Source: JAXLQL01 sp046331625 (GTDB lineage: Bacteria > Acidobacteriota > Terriglobia > Bryobacterales > Bryobacteraceae). Taken from it: a stretch of DNA of 64,000 nucleotides. The DNA is taken from assembly GCA_046331625.1 (NCBI GenBank), contig JAXLQL010000002.1, forward strand, positions 434,001-498,000. The letters run 5' to 3'. The position numbers were made by a program, and so were the translations under genes. Shown here in pieces: positions 1-9,600 of this stretch; within the stretch, counting starts at the first letter, position 1; each line of letters starts with the position of its first letter. The notes under the pieces are model-generated. The model did no database searches and was not told where the DNA came from. It saw only the letters and a list, made by a program, of their open reading frames with translations.

Positions 1-1
1 C

Positions 2-310
2 GGCAGCGACCGGGCAGAGGTAGCGGTGGGCCAGTCGGTGACGCTGGCGGCTGTGATCGATGTGCCGCCGCAGACGGGGCGAGTGGTCGCCGCCGAATGG
101 AGCCTCGACGGTGGGCCCTCATTCACTGCAGCCAACCCAAGCAGCCTTCGCCGAGTGGGCGGTCGCGTCACAGTAACCGCGAAGCACTCCTTCTCGAAAC
201 CCGGAACTTACTTTCCGGTACTTCGCGCGATTTCGCAGCGCGAGGGCGACTCGCAGACACAGTATGGGCGAGTTCAGAATCTCGCGCGCGTGCGAGTTGT
301 GGTGAAATAG
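2..310 (+). CDS. C-terminal end of a secreted PKD-like domain protein (partial)
   Basis: The reading frame is open to the left edge, so this is the last ~102 residues of a longer protein. The visible part has a beta-sandwich, PKD-like character: a 'VTLAAVID' strand, the 'AAEWSLDGG' turn, 'HSFSKPGTYFPVLRA' typical of PKD repeats, and a final 'RVRVVVK' strand. Such domains usually sit at the C-terminus of exported hydrolases or adhesins. The catalytic part, if any, lies outside the window. A GTG at 26 is an internal codon in this frame and is unlikely to be the true start. Function beyond an extracellular beta-sandwich is unknown. Confidence 0.6.
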   Translation, partial: GSDRAEVAVGQSVTLAAVIDVPPQTGRVVAAEWSLDGGPSFTAANPSSLRRVGGRVTVTAKHSFSKPGTYFPVLRAISQREGDSQTQYGRVQNLARVRVVVK

Positions 311-422
311 CTGCCCGGTCTCATTCCGCCTTGCCTGGGAAGCGAACGTAGGGGCCCTACCTGCCTCTAAGACGAGCCTGGAAGGTTCACCGCTGCTAGC
401 TCAAAAGAAGCGCTTGCGGCAG

Positions 423-926
423 TTACGGCAAATCGCGGACGTAGCGAACCTCATTCACCTTGATGCCCCACACTTCCGCGGCGCGTTGCGCTCCATCGGG
501 CATCCAGCCCTCGCGCTGATAGAAGCGCAAAGCGCGCGTATTGCCACGGAGCACCCAGATCATCGCATGCTCGATGCCGCTTTCTAACAGATGGGCGCAG
601 GAGGCGGCCAGCAGTGCCTTGCCGAGGCCACGGCGCCAGTAGTCAGGGTCGACGTAGAGGGCGCAGAGTTCGCCGTAGCCTGGAAGATTCGGGTCGCGCG
701 CCGGCGCTACGGTGGCAAAACCTCGGATACCTCCGTCTATGATCCCCACGATCGTTCGAGGCGCGTTGGGGTCAGCGCCTGAGAACTCGTATTTCCATGC
801 TCGATCCTCAGGGCGAAGCTGCGCCAGGTACTCGGGCGGCAGCAGATCCCGATAGCCCACCTGCCAGGAGCGCACATGAACTCGGGCTACGGCCATCGCG
901 TCAGCGGGTTGAGCGAGCCGTATCAT
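423..926 (-). CDS. GNAT-family N-acetyltransferase
   Basis: This 167-residue protein has the single-domain length of the GNAT family. It would transfer an acetyl group from acetyl-CoA to an amine on a small molecule or protein. The N-terminus 'MIRLAQPADAMAVARVH' is the usual first strand and helix. The acetyl-CoA pyrophosphate loop is seen as 'YWRRGLGKALL' around residues 95-105, preceded by the strand 'ELCALYVDP'. The tail 'NTRALRFYQREGW' is the classic motif near the C-terminus. It is a stand-alone gene between a PKD-like gene end and an acyltransferase, and the context does not give the substrate. Confidence 0.9.
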   Translation of the reverse strand: MIRLAQPADAMAVARVHVRSWQVGYRDLLPPEYLAQLRPEDRAWKYEFSGADPNAPRTIVGIIDGGIRGFATVAPARDPNLPGYGELCALYVDPDYWRRGLGKALLAASCAHLLESGIEHAMIWVLRGNTRALRFYQREGWMPDGAQRAAEVWGIKVNEVRYVRDLP

Positions 927-1033
927 TACTTCCAGTGTGGCGCCCGTGCCCTGGTAGGTAAGAGAGCGGAGTTGCCCGAACGAACGGCGGCGGGTTAGTC
1001 CGTCCGGCCGCCATTGACGGGGGCCCTTGTTGA

Positions 1034-2233
1034 CTACCAGGTGGATGTGGAGACGGTTTCGATCTCCACCGTTTCGACGCGTTCCTCTTCGGGCAAAGGC
1101 CAGTAGGGAACGTGCGCCTTCATGCGATAGAACGGCCGTTCAATGGCGTTCCAGACCACCAATGCCAGCGCGTAGGAAACGAGCGCGCCGAGGATGAAGC
1201 TCATCAGCGCCACGCCCCAGGTGATGCGCGTCCCGAAGGAGCGGATCAGATCGGACCAGAAGGCGGCAGCGTAGATCGACAGCGGATAATGCACCAGGTA
1301 GATGGCGTAGCTGTTGCGGCCCAACCGGCCGAGCCAGTCCGAGCCGAGCAGCGAAGCGGAGACATCCTGGGCGGCGCACTGGGATATGGCGTAGAAGATG
1401 GCGCAGGCTACCAGCAGGGGGAGCACTGTAAGCCCGAGAGTGGCCATACTCACGCTCGAGGGTCCTGGATCGCCGGCGGTCAACAGGAGCGCCCCTCCCG
1501 CCACCATTCCAGCGATGGCGACCACACCCACCCAGCGCTGAGCATGGTCGAACCAGTCGCCACGGCGCAGACACAGAGCGGCTATGGCACCGAAGGCCAT
1601 GGTATCGAGCCGCATGGGGGTGAGCCGCCGGATCGTCTCCGGCGAGAGAGCACCTGCGTAGACCACCCGCAGGAACAGCGCACCGCAGATGCATCCCAGG
1701 CAGACCTTGCCGAGCCGGGATTCTCCTGCCAGGCGCATCACCAGCGGCCAAAGGGTCGCGAGTTGCAGCAGCAGCGCCACGGCCCACAGGTGCGACGTGG
1801 CAAAAGGCAACAACCCGCTGATGCTACGCCAGTTAGATAAGGGAATCCAGAACCAGAGTTCCTCGCCCGCAGCTCGCGACTCGAAGCCGAACCGGTCGCC
1901 CACCAGCGGCAGCACCACGTGAAAATAGAGCAGCAGGAAGGCGGCGTAGGCAGGGATCAGCCGCATCGCCGATCGCAGGTAAAACCGCGAGACCGGCGCG
2001 GGTGAATCCTTCACTTCGAGCAAAGTTCTGGTAATCAGGAATCCGGCTAGGACCAGAAGGATGTCCGTACCGATCCAGGAAAGAGTGGAAACTGAGTTGG
2101 CTACGTAGTCTGGCAACGAAGCCGGTCGCGGAACCCAAACGAAATGATGGCAAAGAACCAGGAGGATGGCGATCCCTCTGAGACCATCCACCTCCGGAAC
2201 CCGCGGGGAACGCACGGCCCGCACTTGGCTCAT
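1034..2233 (-). CDS. Acyltransferase 3 (OafA/YrhL-type) integral membrane protein
   Basis: This 399-residue membrane protein belongs to the acyltransferase-3 family, which O-acylates sugars or lipids at the inner membrane. The N-terminus 'VDGLRGIAILLVLCHHF' is the family signature, with the active-site histidine in the first membrane segment. About ten hydrophobic segments follow, and 'YAIYLVHYPLSIY' near residue 310 is the second conserved family motif. It lacks a C-terminal SGNH domain, so it would act as the membrane acyltransferase alone. It is monocistronic on the minus strand, and the substrate cannot be read from its neighbours. Confidence 0.9.
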   Translation of the reverse strand: MSQVRAVRSPRVPEVDGLRGIAILLVLCHHFVWVPRPASLPDYVANSVSTLSWIGTDILLVLAGFLITRTLLEVKDSPAPVSRFYLRSAMRLIPAYAAFLLLYFHVVLPLVGDRFGFESRAAGEELWFWIPLSNWRSISGLLPFATSHLWAVALLLQLATLWPLVMRLAGESRLGKVCLGCICGALFLRVVYAGALSPETIRRLTPMRLDTMAFGAIAALCLRRGDWFDHAQRWVGVVAIAGMVAGGALLLTAGDPGPSSVSMATLGLTVLPLLVACAIFYAISQCAAQDVSASLLGSDWLGRLGRNSYAIYLVHYPLSIYAAAFWSDLIRSFGTRITWGVALMSFILGALVSYALALVVWNAIERPFYRMKAHVPYWPLPEEERVETVEIETVSTSTW

Positions 2234-2473
2234 AGGAGTCTCCGAACGCTGAAAGTCCTCACATAGGCATGTGGGCTGTTAGTTCATAGTCAACGCTATT
2301 TGGGTAAGATTATAACCCGCTATTCTCTAGGTGGATCCCCTGATTGTGAGCGCCCCCCACAAAATACCCCTGCCTGACTCTGAACGAGGGTATGGAACCC
2401 CCAGCAGGGGAATCCCCTTGTGTTGGATCACCCTTTGGTGGGGTATCCTACCGCCGCATTCGCACGACTGCGG
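2234..2473. other. Intergenic region, no gene seen
   Basis: These 240 bases lie between the acyltransferase start and the tannase stop. There is no convincing open frame. A short inverted repeat, AGGGGAATCCCCTT near 2404-2417, could form a small hairpin but is not followed by a T-run on either strand. It is therefore not called as a terminator. Confidence 0.4.
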
Positions 2474-4036
2474 TCACCGCGAACAGGTGAAATTAGCCGC
2501 GTCATCGGTACTACCCGTGCCCTTGTACTTGGCTACCAGTGGGTAAGCACAGAGCGGGCGCGTGCGTTCCACCCCACTCGAGGGGCCGTTGCCTTTGTAC
2601 TTGGTGGCGATGATCTGCTCGGGCGCGATCCCCTTTTCCACCCACTGCTCCAGGGCGGCGTTGATGTCGCGGGAGGGGTCCGTGTTCGAGTTCGGTCCGA
2701 ACTGGCCGAAGGAATTGGGTCCGGAACCGGCACCGCAGTGCTGCATCCCTGGGGCCATGAAGAGGCGGGTGAACTCGCGAGCCTTCGCGGCGCCGAGCTT
2801 CTTGTTCACGCTCTGGTAGTAGTTGATCGCGTTGACGGCCGGGATGGCGGCGTCGCTCCAGCCGTGATAAAGGATCAGCTTGCCGCCGCGGGCGCGGAAG
2901 CGGCTGAGGTCGGGGTCAATGGCGTTGAGGGCAGCGCCGGTCTTTTGGCCGGCCGCTTTCATGTCGCGAGCGGCGTCGAAGGTCTTGTAATCCCAGTTCG
3001 GGTCGCTGTAGACCATGTTCTTGAAGAACTCGGTGCCAAAGCCGAACATAGCGCTCTTCTCGCGCGCGTCTCCGGTGATCCACGGACCCCAACCGCCTGG
3101 TTCGGCTTCGCCGCCGGGGGAAATGCCGGGGAAGATCGTCTTGCCTTTCTTGTCGACCAGGCCGCGGTAGATCTTTTCGAGCGCGGTCAATTGGGGCTTG
3201 GTGAGGCAGTTGTCGGTTTCCGCGCCAGTGCAGGCGAGCGGAGCGACGCTGATCTTGCAAGCGGTGGGCACCTCGAGGACGCCATCGGCAACGCCGTCGA
3301 GCTTGTCGCACGAAGCCTGCGCGTTTTTCTGGATGGCGGGGAGTTTCTCTTTCGAGATGTAAGCGCCAGGCTCGGCCAGCAGGTTCTTGACGCCGTAACC
3401 GGCGCTCGAGAGTAAGTGGGTCCAGTAATTGGCTGGGGCGCCGGCGATGATGCCGTCATAGTCGTTCGGATAGCGCTGGGCTTCCATGAGCGCCTGGCGG
3501 CCGCCGTTGGAGCAGGAGTTGAAGTAAGAGCGCTTGGGTCCATCGCCATAGTAAGCCTTGATGACGGCTTTGCCCACCTCGGCGGTTTCGTGGATGGCGC
3601 GGTGCCCGAAGTCGACGATCTTTTCGGGGTGGTTCAGCGCCCAGGCGGCGCCGATGCCGGTGGTGGCCTTGTGTCCGGTGTCGGTGGATGCGGTTGCGTA
3701 TCCGCGCGAGACGGCTCCGCCGAGGCCGGGATAGCTGATGGTACCAGCGAATCCGCCGTTGCCGATTCCCTGGAATTTGCCATTCCAGGCCGCAGGTTCG
3801 GGGAGCCAGACCTCGAATTGGATCTCTGAGTCGGAAGTGGGCCGCGAGACTCCGGCCACGCGGCAGAACTTCGGCAGGTTGCGCATGGGTTGGCGCGCGC
3901 CTTCCGGAGTGAACTCGCCAGAGACGGCCGCCGCGGTGGTGATGTTCACGTGCGGGAGCGAGAGCTTGGCGAGGTCGTCACAGGTGGCGGCGAGGAGTGG
4001 GGTTCCGGCAAGGATCCAGAGCGCGGATTTCGTCAT
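2474..4036 (-). CDS. Tannase/feruloyl esterase family secreted esterase
   Basis: This 520-residue protein is a typical-length member of the tannase family, which hydrolyses ester bonds of galloylated or feruloylated plant phenolics outside the cytoplasm. A signal peptide 'MTKSALWILAGTPLLAA' is followed directly by the mature start 'TCDDLAKL'. The CS-D-HC catalytic arrangement is visible: Ser in 'NSCSNGGRQAL', Asp in 'YHGWSDAAIP' and His in 'GMQHCGAGSGP'. The cysteines next to Ser and His form the family's bridging disulfide. The same frame is open upstream to 4885, but that extension is the out-of-frame remains of a terminase-like gene; the signal peptide fixes the start at 4036. Confidence 0.93.
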   Translation of the reverse strand: MTKSALWILAGTPLLAATCDDLAKLSLPHVNITTAAAVSGEFTPEGARQPMRNLPKFCRVAGVSRPTSDSEIQFEVWLPEPAAWNGKFQGIGNGGFAGTISYPGLGGAVSRGYATASTDTGHKATTGIGAAWALNHPEKIVDFGHRAIHETAEVGKAVIKAYYGDGPKRSYFNSCSNGGRQALMEAQRYPNDYDGIIAGAPANYWTHLLSSAGYGVKNLLAEPGAYISKEKLPAIQKNAQASCDKLDGVADGVLEVPTACKISVAPLACTGAETDNCLTKPQLTALEKIYRGLVDKKGKTIFPGISPGGEAEPGGWGPWITGDAREKSAMFGFGTEFFKNMVYSDPNWDYKTFDAARDMKAAGQKTGAALNAIDPDLSRFRARGGKLILYHGWSDAAIPAVNAINYYQSVNKKLGAAKAREFTRLFMAPGMQHCGAGSGPNSFGQFGPNSNTDPSRDINAALEQWVEKGIAPEQIIATKYKGNGPSSGVERTRPLCAYPLVAKYKGTGSTDDAANFTCSR

Positions 4037-4046
4037 GAGCGGCAGT

Positions 4047-4885
4047 CTAGCACAGGCACGGTTCATCGGGTCGCTGTGGACCCAGAAAGCATTTCCAGTA
4101 GACGAACCGCTCTCGGTTGGAGCAGGCCAGGATGATGCGGACGTCTTTGGAGAAGAGGGCCTCGAGGTCCTGGGTCTGGAAGAGCGCGCGCTCGGATTCC
4201 TGGAATTTGCAGAGATACTCCTGCGCGAACCAGCGGTCTCCGAGGGCTCGCCGCTCTTCGTCGAGGAAGTGCTGGCGAATGTGTGGGCATTCGGTGGCTG
4301 GGACCTGGATGCGCTCCCAGGGAGAGTGCCTGTTCGCCCATTCCTCATAGAAGAAGCCGGCTTGCCGTGCGGAGTGGACATGAGCCAGATGGTCGCGTTC
4401 GGCGATGTGGCCAGCGTGGGCCGGAGCGCGAAGTAGAGCTCGTCCGGGACGCGGGCGGCTTCGTCGATCAGCAGGAGAGACACCTGGGAGAAGCCGCGGA
4501 TAGCGTTTTCCTTGCCGGGGAGCCCGACGATGCGGGAGCGATTCTCAGGGAGGATGACGGACATCTCGTTGTCGCCGTCGCCGCGCGGAGTGATGCCGAG
4601 CTTGTGCAGGAAGCGCTTCACTTTGCGCAGGAATTCGCCGGATTGGCGCGCGGATGGTGAAACCACTAGCGCGAGCGAATCGGGATTGGTGTATGCGTGA
4701 TAGACGGCGGCGGCGGCCGTTGTGGTGGATTTGCCCCATTGGCGGCAGCAATTGAGGAGTCCGCGCCGGATGACACCGGAGAGGACACGGGCTTGCGCCG
4801 GGTCGGGGTGGAAGCCGAAGTGTGTGCGCGCGAAGGCGATTGGGTCGAGTTCGGCGACGTCGACGAGTATGTCTTGAAGTTGCAT
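4047..4885 (-). pseudogene. Terminase-like P-loop ATPase, frameshifted
   Basis: The first ~184 codons encode a clear terminase-large-subunit-type ATPase: 'CCRQWGKST' (Walker A) near residue 50, 'LALVVSPSARQS', and 'LLLIDEAARVP' (Walker B), then 'LMSTPHGK'. At about 4336 the frame breaks. One extra base after 'GKP' would restore a sensible continuation, 'GFFYEEWA...', then 'ALGDRWFAQEYLCKF', then a stop at 4047-4049. The break lies in a short C/G run, so it may be a real single-base deletion or a sequencing error. Even with the frame restored the product is only ~279 residues and no nuclease half is evident. No capsid, portal or tail genes are nearby, so this is not a prophage packaging module. 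Confidence 0.75.
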
Positions 4886-4902
4886 GTTTCTCCTTGTTGG
4901 AT

Positions 4903-5046
4903 ATATGGAATGTTACGATTCGGATTTTGTGGCGGGACTGAAGTCCCGCGCTGGCTAAAGCCCGCCCTACACGGAGTATTTGGAATGTTGCGATTCGGAT
5001 TTGATGGCGGGACTGAAGTCCCGCGCAGGCTAAAGCCTGCCCCACA
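4903..5046. repeat. Two tandem copies of the dispersed double-hairpin (REP-like) repeat
   Basis: Two units of roughly 70-75 bases lie head to tail. Each has a lead of the form GGAATGTT(A/G)CGATTCGGATTT, then GGCGGGACTGAAGTCCCGC, a palindromic hairpin, then GGCTAAAGCC(C/T)GCC, a second hairpin. They lie immediately upstream of the terminase-like gene, between it and its companion. The same core recurs at 5985, 6661, 49961 and 57084. Confidence 0.85.
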
Positions 5047-5110
5047 GTCTGAGCCTGCCCCACAGTCTGAGCCTGCACTACAGTCTGAGCCTGCACTGCA
5101 GTCTGTGAGC
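5045..5110. repeat. 18-bp tandem repeat, about 3.5 copies
   Basis: The unit is CAGTCTGAGCCTGCNCNN. Copies start at 5045, 5063 and 5081, and a fourth, diverging copy starts at 5099. The repeat grows out of the 3' end of the preceding hairpin repeat, whose tail reads CCCCACAGTCTGA. The same CCCCACAGTCTGA tail follows the hairpin repeat at 6661-6700. Confidence 0.85.
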
Positions 5111-5129
5111 GGGCAGGACAGGGCAAGTG

Positions 5130-5750
5130 CTAGTCATGCCTGCCTGGCTCGCATTCCGAGTGAGAAATGGGGGGAGGGGAGGGAGGAGTGGGGGGATCGG
5201 GCGGGACGAGCGGGGGTGATTTGGGTTCGACTTCGTTATTTTTGATGTTTTCGGGTGCGGTTTCGTGGCTTCGGGAGTCCTGAAGGTGGCAGAGGCGGCG
5301 GTAAGCCCGATCGTATTCGCGCTGGAGACGGCCCTGGTGGGTGCCCAGCGCGGCGGCGGTGCGTCCGTTTTCGTGGAGGTGCTGGAACGCGAGGGCGAGG
5401 CGCGTGACCTGACCGGCCTCGAGGTTTTCGAGGGATGTCGTGTCGAGTTGGTGGTCGAGAAGGGCGGTTTCGATGGCCCAGGCACGCTGCATGCGCCATG
5501 AGGCGGCGCTCATCTGGACGATGCATTGGCGCTCGGCGGGAGTTTGTGGGCCGAATTCGTCCATGAGAGATTGGAGGAGCTCGTCGAAACGTCCTTGGGA
5601 TTCATTGGAAAGGACGACGGTCTTGGAGTAGAGTCCGTGAGAGATGTGGTTTTGCGAGGAGATGGCCTTGCCTTCCGGGGTTTTGGGTCCGCGAGAGAGG
5701 CGGCCGTTGCGGCGCGACGAGAGAATGCGACGAAGCGATGACATTGACAA
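5130..5750 (-). CDS. Small terminase-associated protein of unknown function
   Basis: This 206-residue protein has a distinctive basic N-terminus, 'SRRNGRLSRGPKTPEGKA', followed by 'SSQNHISHGLYSKTVVL'. A helical middle follows (residues ~50-150, rich in Q, E, R and L) and then a disordered proline-rich tail with runs of PP and 'PTPPSPPP'. From memory, proteins with a 'GPKTPEGKA...HGL' N-terminus are abundant in Acidobacteriota and often sit next to terminase-like ATPases. That matches this locus, where the ATPase remnant follows on the same strand ~245 bases downstream. The intervening DNA is full of hairpin and tandem repeats. A DNA-binding role is possible but unproven. Confidence 0.65.
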   Translation of the reverse strand: MSMSSLRRILSSRRNGRLSRGPKTPEGKAISSQNHISHGLYSKTVVLSNESQGRFDELLQSLMDEFGPQTPAERQCIVQMSAASWRMQRAWAIETALLDHQLDTTSLENLEAGQVTRLALAFQHLHENGRTAAALGTHQGRLQREYDRAYRRLCHLQDSRSHETAPENIKNNEVEPKSPPLVPPDPPTPPSPPPISHSECEPGRHD

Positions 5751-6145
5751 TTGTCCTTTCCGGGAGGCGTAGATCGCCTTCCCGGTCCCAGGATGGCTTG
5801 TGTGTCAAGCGGTTCTACAAAATCGAGGGGTTGAAAATGGGGCTTTTGGAAGATCCAAGTGATTGGATCGGTTGGGGTTGGAGAATATTTGATGGGAAGC
5901 GGTTTGACTCGTGATGGAGGGTTTTGGGGATGGGAGAAATGTCGGCGGGGCGGTAGAAGTGGCGGAGAATGAGTTAGATATGGGGGCGGGACTGAAGTCC
6001 CGCGCAGGCTGAAGCCTGCCCCACAAGTCGGGTTAGGCGCGTAAGTGGGCACCGGCAACCCGCATTTGTGGGTGAGGCAGTTAGAGTTTGAATGTAGAGG
6101 AAAAAAGCGCTTACGTATCTAAGTGTTTTACCTTAGGATCGAGCC
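5751..6145. other. Intergenic region with one hairpin repeat
   Basis: Apart from the hairpin repeat at 5985-6025, no gene is supported here. The 5820-5980 stretch is G-rich on the plus strand and has no open frame with sensible protein composition. The last ~75 bases before 6146 are A/T-rich for this genome and probably hold the promoter of the 6146 gene. Confidence 0.5.
5985..6025 (+). repeat. Dispersed double-hairpin (REP-like) repeat
   Basis: This is a single copy of GGCGGGACTGAAGTCCCGC plus CAGGCTGAAGCCTGCC, two adjacent perfect hairpins. It is nearly identical to the copies at 4929-5046 and 6661-6700. Confidence 0.85.
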
Positions 6146-6625
6146 ATGCGCATTTCTGCCGGAGCCTTTCGACCGCTATTCTTCACGATTCTGTCATTGA
6201 TTGCGGCTTTGCCTGTTTTGGCGCAGCCGCGCGTGTCGCGTGAGAATCAATTCGAGCGCGTGGTGGCGGTGGTGCCCTACGTGGGCGCGGGCACTAAAGA
6301 CGATCCGCGGCGGCCGTTATTCTCGCCGCAGGATCTGAGCGCGGCAGCGAGGGCGAACCTGCTTAGCGTGCAATGCGACGAAAGCGATGACGGCAAATCC
6401 GCGATTTGCGAGTTCGTAGGGCGGACGCGGGCGGCGCTCGATCCGATATTGAAGGCCAATCGGGCGGACGTGAAGGCGTTCGTGCGGGGGATTCATTCGA
6501 AGCAGGCGATCGAAGTGGAGATGAAGAAGGTCAAAAAGGACTTCGACGCCGACAAGTTCGTGAATTCAGGGCACAAAGGGCAAGCGGAATTGCCGGCGAA
6601 GCCGGCTCCGGGAGGTGCGCGATGA
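6146..6625 (+). CDS. Small secreted protein preceding the RHS gene
   Basis: This 159-residue protein has a clear signal peptide, with basic residues then 'FFTILSLIAALPVLAQ' and cleavage after LAQ. The mature part has no family I recognise. It contains 'RVVAVVPYVGAGTKDDPRRP' and a charged helical tail rich in lysine. Its TGA stop overlaps the ATG of the RHS gene as ATGA, so the two are probably translated together. The pairing suggests an accessory or export partner for the RHS protein, but nothing in the sequence proves it. Confidence 0.75.
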   Translation: MRISAGAFRPLFFTILSLIAALPVLAQPRVSRENQFERVVAVVPYVGAGTKDDPRRPLFSPQDLSAAARANLLSVQCDESDDGKSAICEFVGRTRAALDPILKANRADVKAFVRGIHSKQAIEVEMKKVKKDFDADKFVNSGHKGQAELPAKPAPGGAR

Positions 6626-9600
6626 GGGGGATGATGAGGAAGGGGACATTCGGATTTGATGGCGGGACTGAAGTCCCGCGCAGGCTGAAGCCTGCCCCAC
6701 AGTCTGAAGCCTGGAGCACATTGCCGGAAGCCTGCAGCCCAGGATTTGAATCGTCGAGTAGAGGCGAGGGCGGCAGATCAGTAGGGCTGGTGGTTTTCGG
6801 GGCGATTGCGGCGGCGGGGGTGGCGTATGGGGCGTACAGCTACTACTACACGGACACCTTCTCGACGATCAATTCGGCGAACTGGTACACCAACACCACG
6901 GGCGGTGGCTTCAGCGGCGGCGCGAACGGGCTCAACGGCTTCGGCGCGGTGGTCTCGAAGGTCGCGGTTCCGGGGACGCAACCCACCTACTATGAAGTGA
7001 GTAGCACGCTGAAGCTGGCGAACAGCGGCGGATATTACGTGCAATACCTGCGCGCGAGCAACGACACCATCGGCGGCATCCAGGGCTCGCACTACCACGT
7101 GGAGATTGCCAACCCGACCTTCACCGGCAGCGGCAACACGGGGACCTGCTCATCCTCGCTCAACGTCTACAAACGCGTGAACGGCGTGGTGACGTTGCTG
7201 CGCTCGGGCGCGGCGCCGTGCCGCGACGGCATGGTGGTTCGGACGATGATCGTGCCGCTGAACGGATCGCCGTTCCTGCAGACCTACATCGACAACCAGT
7301 TGCAGTACCAGCTCACGTTGAGCAGCGCGGAGCTGACGACGGGGCAGCCGGGCGTGGGCACGTGGTCGACACCGGCGGGAAGTGGGATTTCGCAGGTGCA
7401 ACTGGGCCAGTTGGACGCGCTGCCGCCGCCGACGTTCGATCCGGCGCAGATGTCGACGATGCCGCTGCCGACCGAGATCTGGTTCGACTGGCCGGGCGTG
7501 CTCGACGACACCAACGGAACCGGTGTTGTGAAGTACGACTTCTTCCGCGCTTCGGGCGGCGGCGGACTCGCGTGGATCGGGAGCACGAGCTCGCCCGAGT
7601 TTCGGGACATGGGGCTTTCGCCTTCGACCGCGTACACGTATCGCATCTTCGCGACCGACTACCATCAGAACTACAACTACTTCGATCTCACGATCAACAC
7701 TGCGCCGGCGGGAGCGGTGAGTCCGCGGCAGATCGGGTTGCGGCCGAGCACGGCGTTTTGGGGGGCCGAGGGCGAGCAGATCGACATGCGGTCTGGGAAC
7801 TTGAACTTCACGGTGCCGCTGGTGAAGGCGGTTGGGCGCGGCGGGTCCAGCGCGGCGTTCGCGTTGAACTACAACTCGCAGCAGTGGGTCTACCACAGCG
7901 GGCGGACGTGGAAGTTCGGCAAGGACCTTGGGTATGGGTTCGGATGGAAGTTCGGGTTGGGATCACTGACGCCGGTGTGGTCCGGCGCGTGGGCACTCAA
8001 TTCGATGATCTTTACGGACGCCTCCGGAACCGAGTACCTGCTGGACCAATACAGCAACGGAGTCTTTACGTCGAAAGACTCCTACATCAATTACGATCTA
8101 GCAACCAACCGCGTCTGCTTCAACGACGGGATCTGCTGGCAGATGTGGGGCGTATCGGGCGGCAGCGAGGCCGATGCGGGAAGCTACTATCCAACGCGGG
8201 TGGTGGACACCAACGGCAACCAGGTGAATATCAACTACCGGACCGGAGTTGGCGCGGCGTATCCGAACTCGAGCGCGCGCATCGACTCAGTGGAAGACGT
8301 GCGGGCGGTGGGGACGCCGGGCGGCTACCGCAGCTACGCGTTTACCTACTCGACGCTGGGCGGGTTGGATCACTTGACCGGGATCTCGAGCGATGTGGGC
8401 ACGGGCGAGACCTACCTGTTGAGCTACGCGGCGCTGAGCCCGATGGTATCGCCATTCAGCGCCGAGCAGTTCGGCGCGACGCAGAAGTTGCAGTCGCTTC
8501 AACACACGGGGTTGGGGTTGAGCCACTCGATGGTTTACAGCAACTCGGCGGAGATGACGCAGTTGACGCTGCCACTGGGCGCGCAACTCGAGTGGACGCA
8601 TCAGGAGTTCGCGTACGCGGGATCGCGGAAGGTGCGCGAGGTGACGTCGCGGAGGCAGCGGGCGGGGGCGGCGTATACGCAGTACAGCTACAACCTCACG
8701 CACCCCGCCAGCGACAGCTCAGGGTCGTTCCATTCCAACACGGTGGTGGCCGATGTGACGGCGAACAGTTCGAAGAAGTACAGCTACGGCACGACTGCGG
8801 GGGCGAATGACTTCGGGAGGGTGAATCTCTACGAGTCGTTCTCCGGGACGGCGGGCACGGGTAACGCGCCCACATCCGACGCCTACACGTGGGTGGCCGA
8901 CGGCAAGGGGCGGTTGTATGTCGGCACCACGATTTCGAAGGTGGAGCCGGGCACGGCGAACGAGAAGATCTCGAAGGTGGAGCAGACGCTGGACGACTAC
9001 GGGAACCTGACACAGCGGAGAGTCTACGACTACGGGAACCTGGCGACGCCCGCGAAGGTTTACGACTACGCGTATCTGAATGGACAGGCTTACCTGGACA
9101 AGTTCATCCGCAACCGGGTCACCTCGGTGACGGTGCGGAATGGCGCGAACACGCAGTCGATGGGTCTTGTTTCAAACACTTACGATGCGTACACGGGACT
9201 CTACACGCTGGTGGACCGGACCGGGCTGCGCGAGCACGATACGGCGAACTACGGGACGAGCGTGACGTTGCGCGGGAATCCGACTACGCAGGCGACGGCG
9301 GCGCAGACTTCACAATTCCAGTACGACATCACGGGGATGCCTGCCAGGGCGTGGCAGAATGGCGTGCAGGTGGACATCACGCCGGCGCAGAACAATACGG
9401 TGCCGGGAGCGATGACGCCGAACAGCAATTCTTCGATGACGACTTCCATGTCGTGGAACTCGTTCCTGGGCCTGACGCAGGTGAACGGGGCGAATGGGGC
9501 TTCGTCATCGATCGGCTACGATCAATACGCGCGGAAGACATCGACGACCTCGCCGACGGGCGCGACGACGAGCTACAGCTACACGTATAATCCGGCGACG

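Noticed and set aside
2400..2420. Rho-independent terminator
   Set aside because: The short hairpin has no following T-run on either strand.
2474..4885. One 803-residue terminase-tannase fusion protein
   Set aside because: The tannase part begins with its own signal peptide at 4036, and the terminase part loses its frame at ~4336. The fused frame between them is out-of-frame, Ser/Arg/Pro-rich read-through.
6406..6621. Upstream start for RHS1 at 6406
   Set aside because: This would overlap the 6146 gene by 220 bases in another frame. The ATG at 6622 with GGAGG and ATGA coupling is far better.
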